DNA from: JBBQSN01 sp038213835
GTDB taxonomy: Bacteria; Actinomycetota; Actinomycetes; Actinomycetales; CAWJMD01
Direction of reading: 5' to 3'
NCBI GenBank assembly: GCA_038213835.1
Contig: JBBQSN010000035.1
Location: 1 to 24,573 of the forward strand
Length of the DNA: 24,573 nucleotides
Shown here: positions 14,071-21,201 of the stretch, piece by piece
Numbering within the stretch: position 1 is the first letter of the stretch
Layout: each line of letters opens with the position of its first letter
Notes under the pieces: generated by a model
Databases searched by the model: none
The model's input: the letters and a program-made list of their open reading frames with translations, nothing else
What the model was told of the DNA's origin: nothing
Translations under genes and position numbers: made by a program

Positions 14071-15299
14071 AACGGCGGGCGGGAGTCCAGCGCGAGCGAG
14101 CGCCGACCGGCCCAGCGCCAGAGGCGGGCGGACCGGTCGCGGTCCTCGTCGGTCACCAGGTTGCCCATCCACCGCAGCGCCAGGGTCATCAGCCACTCCG
14201 AGCGCATACCGATCGGGCCGAACCGCGGGAGCACCCACGGCACGGTGATCAGGCCGGAGAGGCGGCGGGCGATCGAGAACGACTCGCCGTAGTGCTCGAG
14301 CAGCACCGCGGGCCACGCGGTCGCCAGGTCGGCACCCTCGGCGATCGCCTCGGCGACCAGACGCCCGGTCTCGAGCCCGTAGTCGATGCCCTCGCCGTTG
14401 AGCGGGTTCACGCAGGCGGCGGCGTCGCCGATCAGGGCCCAGTTGGCGCCCGCCACGTTGCTGACCGCGCCACCCATCGGCAGCAGCGCCGACGTCGGCG
14501 CCCGCAGCTCGCCGGACAGCTCGAACTCCTCGCGCCGCAGCCCGGCGTAGTGCTTCATCAGCGGCCTGATCGCGATGTCGGCCGGTCGCTTGCTGGTGGC
14601 CAGGGTGCCGACGCCGATGTTCACCTCGCCGGTGCCGAGCGGGAAGATCCAGCCGTAGCCGGACAGCACGGTGTCGTGCTCGTCGCGCAGCTCGAGGTGC
14701 GAGCTGATCCACGGGTCGTCGGACCGCCCCGACGTGACGTAGGCCCGCCCCGCGACGCCGTAGACCGTGTCGCGGTGCCACTCGCGGCCGAGCAGCTTGC
14801 CGAGCGGCGAGCGGACGCCGTCGGCGACGACCAACGAGCGGCAGGCGATCTCGTGCTCGCCGTCGTCGGTGCGGAAGACGACCGCCGACACCCGGTCGCC
14901 GTCGCGACGCACGCCGACCGCGCGGAAGCCGTCGAGGGCGGTCGCCCCGGCCTTCACCGCCGTGGTGCGCAGGTGGTCGTCGAGCTCGATGCGGGCGACC
15001 GCGGACCCCCACGCCGGGAGGGTGCCCCCGGGCCAGGGCAGGTGCAGCGTCTGCCCGAAGCCGTGCGCCCGCAGGCCCTGGTTGACAGCGCGGGCGCGCA
15101 ACCAGTCCTCCAGGCCCAGCCGCTGCAGCTCGCCGATCGCCCTCGGGGTCAGGCCGTCGCCGCAGGACTTGTCCCGGGGGAACACGGCCGCGTCGGCGAG
15201 GACGACGTCGAGCCCCGCCTTCGCCGCCCACGCCGCGGCCGCCGACCCGGCCGGACCGGCTCCCACGACCAGCACGTCGGTACGGCTCGGGAGGCTCAC
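14064..15299 (-). CDS. Geranylgeranyl reductase family FAD-dependent oxidoreductase
   Basis: A 411-residue flavoprotein of the geranylgeranyl reductase/menaquinone-reductase (MenJ-like) family, which saturates isoprenoid double bonds. Seen: N-terminal FAD Rossmann motif VVGAGPAGSAAAAWAAKAG (about residues 11-29), the family motif PRDKSCGDGL with its conserved cysteine (about 41-50), and the second FAD motif LIGDAAACVNPLNGEGI (about 310-326). The likely substrate is the menaquinone side chain or an isoprenyl lipid; this cannot be decided here. The start is GTG at 15299, 69 bp after hutF; the ribosome-binding site is weak. It sits between hutF and hutI although it has no role in histidine breakdown, so it looks inserted into the cluster. 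Confidence 0.92.
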   Translation of the reverse strand: MSLPSRTDVLVVGAGPAGSAAAAWAAKAGLDVVLADAAVFPRDKSCGDGLTPRAIGELQRLGLEDWLRARAVNQGLRAHGFGQTLHLPWPGGTLPAWGSAVARIELDDHLRTTAVKAGATALDGFRAVGVRRDGDRVSAVVFRTDDGEHEIACRSLVVADGVRSPLGKLLGREWHRDTVYGVAGRAYVTSGRSDDPWISSHLELRDEHDTVLSGYGWIFPLGTGEVNIGVGTLATSKRPADIAIRPLMKHYAGLRREEFELSGELRAPTSALLPMGGAVSNVAGANWALIGDAAACVNPLNGEGIDYGLETGRLVAEAIAEGADLATAWPAVLLEHYGESFSIARRLSGLITVPWVLPRFGPIGMRSEWLMTLALRWMGNLVTDEDRDRSARLWRWAGRRSLALDSRPPFS

Positions 15300-15368
15300 C
15301 GCACCAGTGTCTCAGGGGGGTCGGGACCACGACGAGCCGGAGGGACCGGGCGCAGTGGGACGGGGGTG

Positions 15369-16691
15369 TCAGGCCCAGAGCGGCGTGATCGCCTCGTGCA
15401 GCATGCGGCCGACGTCGCCGAGCCGGTGCACGCCGTCGTTGACGACCTCGACGCCGTCCATGACGACGGTGCGGACGTCCTCGGCCGTCGCCACCAGGAC
15501 GGCCTGCGCCGGGTCGCAGCCGGCAGTACGCGGGCCCCGCAGGTCGACGGCCACGAGGTCTGCGGCCCCGCCGACCTCGATCCGGCCACCGCGCTGGCCG
15601 AGCGCGTCGAAGCCGTGCTCCCCCAGGACCTGCAGCAGGCCGGCCGGCCCGAAGGTCGCGCGAACGCCGGAGCGCAGGCGCTGGTGCTGGTCGAGCCGCT
15701 GCGCCTCGACGAGGAGGTCGCTGACCACGTGCTGGTCGGTGCCCAGGCAGATCCGGCTCCCGGCCGCGAGCAGCTCGGGGAACGGTCCGATGCCGTCGGC
15801 GAGGTCGGCCTCGGTGGTCGGGCACGCGCAGACGCCGGTGCCGGAGCCGCCGAGCAGTGCGACGTCGTCGTCGGTGAGGTGCACCGCGTGCACGGCGGTG
15901 GTGCCGGGCCCGAGCAGTCCGTGGTCGGCCAGCAGCCGGGTCGGCGTGACCCCGTGCACGGCCAGGCAGGCCTCGTTCTCGGCCGGCTGTTCGGACAGGT
16001 GGACGTGCAGAGGTCCGGCACCGACCTCGACCTCGGCCAGCTGCTCGGCGGGGACGGCCCGCACCGAGTGCACGGCGGCGCCTGCCGAGGCGTGGTCCCA
16101 CTCGTCGCCGAGCCGGTCGAGCGGCTCGGTCCGGTGCCGCCACGCCTCGACCGAGCCGTCCGAGAACCGCTGCTGCACGGGATCCAGCGGCAGGTAGCCG
16201 TCCGGGCCGAGCCCACCGGCGAGGTACAGCGTGTCGAGGAGGGTCAGCCGCACGCCGGCGTCCGAGGCCGCCTGGAGGAGTGCCGTCCCCATCGCGTTCG
16301 GCTCGTCGTACGGCACCCCGCCGGGCCCGTGGTGCAGGTAGTGGAACTCGCCCACCGCGGTGATCCCCGCCAGTGACATCTCGGCGTACGCGGCGCGCGC
16401 GAGCCGGAGGTAGGAGTCCGGGTCGAGCCGTTCAGCGGCGGCGTACATCCGCTCGCGCCAGGTCCAGAACGTGCCGCCGTGGTCGTGGGTGCGCCCGCGC
16501 AGCGCACGGTGGAAGGCGTGCGAGTGCGCGTTCGCCATGCCCGGCAGGACCAGGCCTACGAGCCGGACGTCACCGGCCTCGGCCGGGGCACCGGGGTGCA
16601 CCGCGCGGATGCCGGTGAGCGGTTCGACCTCGACCCTGACCGAGGCCGCGAGACCGTCCGGCAGCCAGGCGTGCTCGCACCAGTAGGTCAT
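15369..16691 (-). CDS. hutF: Formimidoylglutamate deiminase HutF
   Basis: Hydrolyses N-formimino-L-glutamate to N-formyl-L-glutamate plus ammonia, the first half of the two-step end of the histidine pathway. Amidohydrolase-superfamily zinc enzyme, 440 residues, a normal length. Seen: metal motif GMANAHSHAFHRALRG (about residues 50-65), FHYLHHGPGG typical of HutF, VHLSEQP (third zinc histidine), VHAVHLTDDD, CPTTEADLADG, and LGTDQHVVSDLL with the zinc aspartate. The ATG at 16691 shares one base with the upstream gene's stop (TGATG), so translation is coupled. The longer open frame upstream is out of frame with the neighbouring amidohydrolase. Its presence means the pathway runs through formylglutamate, not directly through HutG-type formiminoglutamase. 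Confidence 0.96.
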   Translation of the reverse strand: MTYWCEHAWLPDGLAASVRVEVEPLTGIRAVHPGAPAEAGDVRLVGLVLPGMANAHSHAFHRALRGRTHDHGGTFWTWRERMYAAAERLDPDSYLRLARAAYAEMSLAGITAVGEFHYLHHGPGGVPYDEPNAMGTALLQAASDAGVRLTLLDTLYLAGGLGPDGYLPLDPVQQRFSDGSVEAWRHRTEPLDRLGDEWDHASAGAAVHSVRAVPAEQLAEVEVGAGPLHVHLSEQPAENEACLAVHGVTPTRLLADHGLLGPGTTAVHAVHLTDDDVALLGGSGTGVCACPTTEADLADGIGPFPELLAAGSRICLGTDQHVVSDLLVEAQRLDQHQRLRSGVRATFGPAGLLQVLGEHGFDALGQRGGRIEVGGAADLVAVDLRGPRTAGCDPAQAVLVATAEDVRTVVMDGVEVVNDGVHRLGDVGRMLHEAITPLWA

Positions 16692-17878
16692 CACGCCAGC
16701 TCCTCGACGACACTGGCGAGGGCGCGGACGCCGGCCAGGCAGTCGTCCTGCTCGGCGTGCTCGGCAGGGGAGTGGCTGATGCCGGTCGGGTTGCGCACGA
16801 AGAGCATCGCGGTGGGGACGCCTGCGGCGGAGAGGATCCCGGCGTCGTGGCCGGCACCCGTCGGCAGGACCGGGACATCGCCCAGCAGCGAGGCCAGCCG
16901 GTCGCGCAGGCCGGCGTCGAGGTCGGTCGACGCCGTCCACGACTCCTCGACTGCCTGGCTGGCGACGGTCTCGGACACCTCGGCGACGACGGCACGGACG
17001 GCGTCGGCATTCGGGCCTCGTGCGTCCAACCAGGCCGTGACGCGCGACGGGATCGCGTTGACGCCGTTCGGCTCCACCCGCACCTTGCCGACGGTCGCGA
17101 CCGTCCCGTGCCGCTGCGCCGCAGCACGCGCGGTGGTGATCGTGGTGGCCAGCCGCAGCATCGGGTCGTCGCGGTCCTCCAGCCGGGTGGTGCCTGCGTG
17201 GTCGGCGCGGCCGACCAGGTCGAACCGCCAGCGCCCGTGCGGCCGGATCGAGCTCGCCACGCCCACGGGGGCCTCGAGGTCGACCAGGGCCCGGCCCTGC
17301 TCGACGTGCAGCTCGACGAACGTGCCCACCCGCCGCAGCGTCTCGTCGTCACGACCCACCTGGCCGGGGTCGTGGCCGGCAGCCGACATCGCCTCGGCCA
17401 TGGTGACTCCGTCGGCGTCCCGCAGGCCCCGGGCGTGGTCCGCGTCGAGCACGCCGGTCAGCAGCCGGGACCCGGCGCAGGCGATGCCGAACCGGGCGCC
17501 CTCCTCGTCCCCGAAGCAGACGACGCCGATGGGCCTCGCCGGTTCGAACCCGTTCTCCCGCAGCAGGTCCAGGGCGGCGAACGACGACACCACCCCGAGC
17601 GGCCCGTCGAAGGCGCCGCCGTCCGGCACCGAGTCGAGGTGGCTGCCGAGCACCAGCCCCGGCGCGCCGGCGGCGACCGCGGCGTCCGGGTCCCCCGTCC
17701 AGGCCCACAGGTTGCCGGCCCGGTCGGTGGTCACGTCCAGGCCGCGCGCCTGCGCCTGCCCGGTGAACCACTCGCGCAGCACGGCATCCTCGGCGGTCCA
17801 GGCGTACCGGCGGTAGCCACCGGTGCCGCCGTCGCGCCCGAGCGGGACGAGCCCCTCCCACAGACCGGCGAACGAGAT
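16691..17878 (-). CDS. M20-family amidohydrolase (allantoate amidohydrolase / N-carbamoyl amino acid hydrolase-like), probable N-formylglutamate deformylase
   Basis: M20/M28-type binuclear zinc amidohydrolase, 395 residues. Seen: LVLGSHLDSVPDGGAFDGPLGV (metal His and bridging Asp), CFGDEEGARF (catalytic Glu and metal Glu), ELHVEQG (metal His), the dimerisation insert with GRADHAGTT, and GAGHDAGIL near the C-terminus. The family includes allantoate amidohydrolase. Between hutU and hutF, with no hutG in the cluster, it most plausibly cleaves N-formylglutamate to glutamate and formate; this is inference. Family-typical sequence (LWEGLVPLGRD...GGYRRYAWT) begins right after the hutU stop in the same frame. 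No ATG, GTG or TTG precedes it, so the start appears to be ATC at 17878, 7 nt after a GGGAGGG site. A start at GTG 17782 would lose 32 conserved residues. Confidence 0.88.
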   Translation of the reverse strand: MSFAGLWEGLVPLGRDGGTGGYRRYAWTAEDAVLREWFTGQAQARGLDVTTDRAGNLWAWTGDPDAAVAAGAPGLVLGSHLDSVPDGGAFDGPLGVVSSFAALDLLRENGFEPARPIGVVCFGDEEGARFGIACAGSRLLTGVLDADHARGLRDADGVTMAEAMSAAGHDPGQVGRDDETLRRVGTFVELHVEQGRALVDLEAPVGVASSIRPHGRWRFDLVGRADHAGTTRLEDRDDPMLRLATTITTARAAAQRHGTVATVGKVRVEPNGVNAIPSRVTAWLDARGPNADAVRAVVAEVSETVASQAVEESWTASTDLDAGLRDRLASLLGDVPVLPTGAGHDAGILSAAGVPTAMLFVRNPTGISHSPAEHAEQDDCLAGVRALASVVEELA

Positions 17879-17881
17879 GGC

Positions 17882-19558
17882 TCAGCCCTCCCGCATCGGG
17901 ACGCGCACGCCGCGCTCCTCGGCGACCTGCTCGGCCAGCTCGTACCCGGCGTCGACGTGCCGGATCACGCCCATGCCGGGATCGTTGGTGAGGACGCGCT
18001 CGAGCTTCTGCGCGGCGAGGTCGGTGCCGTCGGCCACCGAGACCTGACCCGCGTGGATCGAGCGACCCATCCCCACACCGCCGCCGTGGTGGATCGAGAC
18101 CCACGAGGCCCCGGACGACGCCGCCGTGAGCGCGTTGAGCAGCGGCCAGTCGGCGATCGCGTCCGAGCCGTCGAGCATCGACTCGGTCTCGCGGTAGGGC
18201 GAGGCCACCGAGCCGCAGTCGAGGTGGTCGCGCCCGATCACCAGCGGCGCGCTCACCTCGCCCGAGGCGACCATCTCGTTGAACCGCAGTCCCGCGAGGT
18301 CCCGCTCGCCGTACCCGAGCCAGCAGATCCGCGCGGGCAGCCCCTGGAAGGCGACCTTCTCGCCGGCGGCACGGATCCACCGGTGCAGGTGGTCGTTGTC
18401 CGGGAACAGGTCCAGCACGGCCCTGTCGGTCGCGGCGATGTCCTTCGGGTCGCCGGACAGCGCGGCCCAGCGGAACGGTCCCCTGCCCTGGCAGAACAGG
18501 GGACGGATGTACGCCGGCACGAACCCGGGGAAGTCGAACGCCCGGTCGTACCCGCCCTGGCGGGCCTCGTCGCGGATCGAGTTGCCGTAGTCGAACACCT
18601 CGGCGCCGGCGTCCTGGAACCCGACCATCGCCTCGACGTGGCGCGCCATCGAGGCCTGCGCGCGGTCGGTGAACTCCTCCGGCTCGGCCGCCGCGAGGTC
18701 GTGCCAGTCACCGAGGTCGACGTCGTCGGGCAGGTAGGAGAGGGGGTCGTGCGCGGAGGTCTGGTCGGTGACGACGTCGATCTCGACGCCCCGACGCAGC
18801 AGCTCGGGGAACACCCGGGCCGCGTTGCCCACGACGCCGACCGAGAGGGCGCGCCGCTCCTTCCTCGCCGCGAGGCACTGCGCCACCGCGTCGTCCAGGT
18901 CGCTCGCGACGACGTCGAGGTAGCGGTGGTCGACCCGGCGCCGCAGCCGGCTCTCGTCGACGTCGACGACCAGGCAGACCCCGCCGTTCATCGTGACGGC
19001 GAGCGGCTGCGCACCGCCCATGCCGCCGCAGCCGGCGGTGAGGGTCAGCGTCCCCGCGAGGGTGCCCCCGAACTTCTTCACCGCGACCGCGGCGAAGGTC
19101 TCGTAGGTGCCCTGCAGGATCCCCTGGGTGCCGATGTAGATCCACGACCCGGCGGTCATCTGCCCGTACATCGTGAGCCCGAGCTGCTCGAGCCGGCGGA
19201 ACTCGGGCCAGGTGGCCCAGTCCCCGACCAGGTTGGAGTTGGCGATCAGCACCCGCGGAGCCCACTCGTGCGTGCGCAGCACCCCCACCGGTCGTCCGGA
19301 CTGGACGAGCATCGTCTCGTCCTGCTCCAGGGCGGTGAGCGTGCGCACCATGGCGTCGAAGGAGCCCCAGTCGCGCGCCGCCTTGCCGGTGCCGCCGTAG
19401 ACGACGAGCTCGTCGGGGTTCTCGGCCACCTCGGGGTCGAGGTTGTTCATCAGCATCCGGAGGGGGGCCTCGGTGGCCCAGCTCTTCGCCGTGAGGGTGC
19501 TGCCACGCGCGGCCCGCACGGGTCGGGGGCCGGACAGGGCGGTGGTGGGGGTGGTCAT
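17882..19558 (-). CDS. hutU: Urocanate hydratase HutU
   Basis: Second step of histidine degradation: NAD+-dependent hydration of urocanate to imidazolonepropionate. 558 residues, the normal length. Seen: NNLDPEVAENPDELVVYGGTGKAARDW near the N-terminus, TAGCGGMGGAQPLAVTMNGG for NAD+ binding (about 165-185), FDYGNSIRDEAR, FVPAYIRPLFCQGRGPFRW, QGLPARICWLG with the catalytic cysteine, and IGRDHLDCGSVASPYRETE. In other urocanases I recall Ser in HLDSGSVAS where Cys is seen here. The ATG at 19558 has AGGAG 7 nt upstream inside a 17-bp duplicated segment. The next gene starts within 4 nt of its stop and in the same frame. Confidence 0.98.
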   Translation of the reverse strand: MTTPTTALSGPRPVRAARGSTLTAKSWATEAPLRMLMNNLDPEVAENPDELVVYGGTGKAARDWGSFDAMVRTLTALEQDETMLVQSGRPVGVLRTHEWAPRVLIANSNLVGDWATWPEFRRLEQLGLTMYGQMTAGSWIYIGTQGILQGTYETFAAVAVKKFGGTLAGTLTLTAGCGGMGGAQPLAVTMNGGVCLVVDVDESRLRRRVDHRYLDVVASDLDDAVAQCLAARKERRALSVGVVGNAARVFPELLRRGVEIDVVTDQTSAHDPLSYLPDDVDLGDWHDLAAAEPEEFTDRAQASMARHVEAMVGFQDAGAEVFDYGNSIRDEARQGGYDRAFDFPGFVPAYIRPLFCQGRGPFRWAALSGDPKDIAATDRAVLDLFPDNDHLHRWIRAAGEKVAFQGLPARICWLGYGERDLAGLRFNEMVASGEVSAPLVIGRDHLDCGSVASPYRETESMLDGSDAIADWPLLNALTAASSGASWVSIHHGGGVGMGRSIHAGQVSVADGTDLAAQKLERVLTNDPGMGVIRHVDAGYELAEQVAEERGVRVPMREG

Positions 19559-19592
19559 GCGAGCTCTCCTGTCACGCCAGATCTCCTGTCAC
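19559..19592 (-). repeat. 17-bp tandem duplication at the hutH-hutU junction
   Basis: Two adjacent 17-bp units (19576-19592 and 19559-19575) match at 15 of 17 positions. Each carries GTGACAGGAGA. The first copy ends hutH as Val-Thr-Gly-Asp-Leu-Ala-stop. The second, in another frame, would encode Val-Thr-Gly-Glu-Leu-Ala and end at a TGA overlapping the hutU ATG. The second copy supplies the hutU ribosome-binding site. Confidence 0.85.
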
Positions 19593-21137
19593 TGACTGCG
19601 CGACGGCGAGGACGGAACCGTCCAGCACCGCCTCGACGACGGTCTCGATCTCGGGCGCGAGGTAGCGGTCGGGTCCGGGCCCGCCCACCCCCCGCGCGCG
19701 GATCAGGTCCCGGACCGCACCTGTCGCCGCAGCAGGCTGCAGCGGGGCACGCAGATCCAGTGCTCGTGCTGCGGTGAGGATCTCGACGGCGAGCACCCGG
19801 GTCAGTCCGTCGACGGAGCGCCGCAGCTTGCGGGCGGCGTGCCAGCCCATCGACACGTGGTCCTCCTGCATCGCCGACGACGGGATGGAGTCGACCGAGG
19901 CCGGGGCGGCGAGCCGCTTCAGCTCCGAGACGATGCCGGCCGCGGTGTACTGGGCGATCATGTGGCCGGAGTCGACCCCGGCGTCCTGCGCCAGGAACGG
20001 CGGCAGGCCGTGGTTGCGCGAGACGTCGCAGAACCGGTCGGTGCGGCGCTCGCTCATCGAGGCGACGTCGGCGGCCGCGATGGCGAGGAAGTCGAGCACG
20101 TAGCCGACCGGTGCGCCGTGGAAGTTGCCGTTGGACTCGACCCGTCCGTCCAGGGTGACGACGGGGTTGTCGATCGCCGCGGAGAGCTCGCGACCGGCAA
20201 CGGCCGCGGCGTGGTCGACCGTGTCGCGCGCGGCGCCGTGCACGGCCGGGGCGCAGCGCAGCGAGTAGGCGTCCTGCACCCGGGTGCACCCCGGGCCCTG
20301 GTGGCTGGCCACCACGGGCGACCCGTCGAGGAGCGCACGGAGGTTCGCAGCGCTGGCGGCCTGGCCCGGGTGCGGACGCAACGCCATCAGGTCGGCGGCG
20401 AAGGCCGACTCGCTGCCCAGGAGACCCTCGACGCTCATGGCGCAGGCGACGTCGGCCACCGCGAGCAGGGCCCGGAGGTCGGCCAGCGCCAGCACCAGCA
20501 TGCCGAGCATGCCGTCCGTGCCGTTCACCAGCGCGAGGCCCTCCTTCTCGGCCAGCTCCACCGGCTCGATCCCGTTCTCGCGCAGGGCTATCCGCGCGTC
20601 GATCAGGGTACCGGCGGAGTCGCGGACCTTGCCTTCTCCCATCAGCGCGAGCGCGCAGTGCGACAGGGGCGCGAGGTCGCCGGAGCACCCGAGCGAGCCG
20701 TACTCGTGCACCACCGGGGTGAGGTCGGCATCGATCATCGCGGCGTAGGCCAGGACGGTCGCGGGACGCACTCCGGTGCGTCCGGTCGCCAGCGTGGAGA
20801 GTCGTAGCAGCATCAGGGCTCGGACGACCTCACGCTCGACCTCGGGCCCGGAACCCGCGGCGTGCGATCGGATCAGGCTGCGCTGCAAAGCGGCTCGCTG
20901 GTTCGTCGGGATGTGCGTGGTCGCCAGGGCACCGAACCCGGTCGAGATGCCGTAGTGCGCCTCGGTGTCGTCCGCCAACGCCTCGACCACCGACCGGGTG
21001 GCCGCGACGGCAGCGACCGCCTCGACCGACAGCTCGACCCCCGCACCGCCGCGCGCGACCGCCAGCACCTGCTCCGGGGTGACCGGGCCGGTACCCACCA
21101 CGACCCTGCTCTGCTCGTCCACGTGCTCATCGGACAC
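19572..21137 (-). CDS. hutH: Histidine ammonia-lyase HutH
   Basis: First step of histidine degradation: removes ammonia from L-histidine to give trans-urocanate. About 521 residues, the family norm. Seen: HYGISTGFGALA with the catalytic tyrosine (about 61-72), and EYGSLGCSGDLAPLSH (about 145-160), which supplies the autocatalytic MIO electrophile; the triad is Cys-Ser-Gly rather than the usual Ala-Ser-Gly. VNGTDGM, QDAYSLRC, and the C-terminal SAMQEDHVSMGWHAARKL are also typical. GTG at 21137 and GTG at 21122 are both possible starts; neither has a good ribosome-binding site. The stop lies 13 bp before hutU, in a duplicated 17-bp segment. A 16-bp palindrome 40 bp upstream (21178-21193) is the likely operator of the hut genes. 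Confidence 0.96.
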   Translation of the reverse strand: MSDEHVDEQSRVVVGTGPVTPEQVLAVARGGAGVELSVEAVAAVAATRSVVEALADDTEAHYGISTGFGALATTHIPTNQRAALQRSLIRSHAAGSGPEVEREVVRALMLLRLSTLATGRTGVRPATVLAYAAMIDADLTPVVHEYGSLGCSGDLAPLSHCALALMGEGKVRDSAGTLIDARIALRENGIEPVELAEKEGLALVNGTDGMLGMLVLALADLRALLAVADVACAMSVEGLLGSESAFAADLMALRPHPGQAASAANLRALLDGSPVVASHQGPGCTRVQDAYSLRCAPAVHGAARDTVDHAAAVAGRELSAAIDNPVVTLDGRVESNGNFHGAPVGYVLDFLAIAAADVASMSERRTDRFCDVSRNHGLPPFLAQDAGVDSGHMIAQYTAAGIVSELKRLAAPASVDSIPSSAMQEDHVSMGWHAARKLRRSVDGLTRVLAVEILTAARALDLRAPLQPAAATGAVRDLIRARGVGGPGPDRYLAPEIETVVEAVLDGSVLAVAQSVTGDLA

Positions 21138-21177
21138 CCTCGGCAGGGGCCGGCGCCAGCGCGCCCGACCCGGTTCT

Positions 21178-21193
21178 GTCTGAGATCTCAGAC
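21178..21193. promoter_or_regulatory. 16-bp perfect palindrome upstream of hutH (candidate hut operator)
   Basis: GTCTGAGATCTCAGAC is a perfect palindrome with no loop, as expected of a dimeric regulator's operator rather than a terminator. It lies between the hutH start (about 40 bp away) and the stop of the GGDEF-EAL gene (8 bp away). The core TCTG-N6-CAGA agrees in half-sites and spacing with the HutR (IclR-type) motif I recall from corynebacterial hut clusters. An IclR gene lies at 24041. Confidence 0.6.
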
Positions 21194-21201
21194 TGTTGGG
21201 A

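Noticed and set aside
17876..17884. HutU-M20 fusion by read-through or selenocysteine at the in-frame hutU TGA
   Set aside because: Both parts are full-length as separate proteins, the urocanase ends at its normal C-terminus, and a strong ribosome-binding site precedes the second gene. I kept the ATC-start explanation and mention the fusion only as an alternative.
21178..21193. Palindrome before hutH as a Rho-independent terminator of the GGDEF-EAL gene
   Set aside because: It has no loop and no T-run, so a DNA operator fits better than an RNA hairpin.
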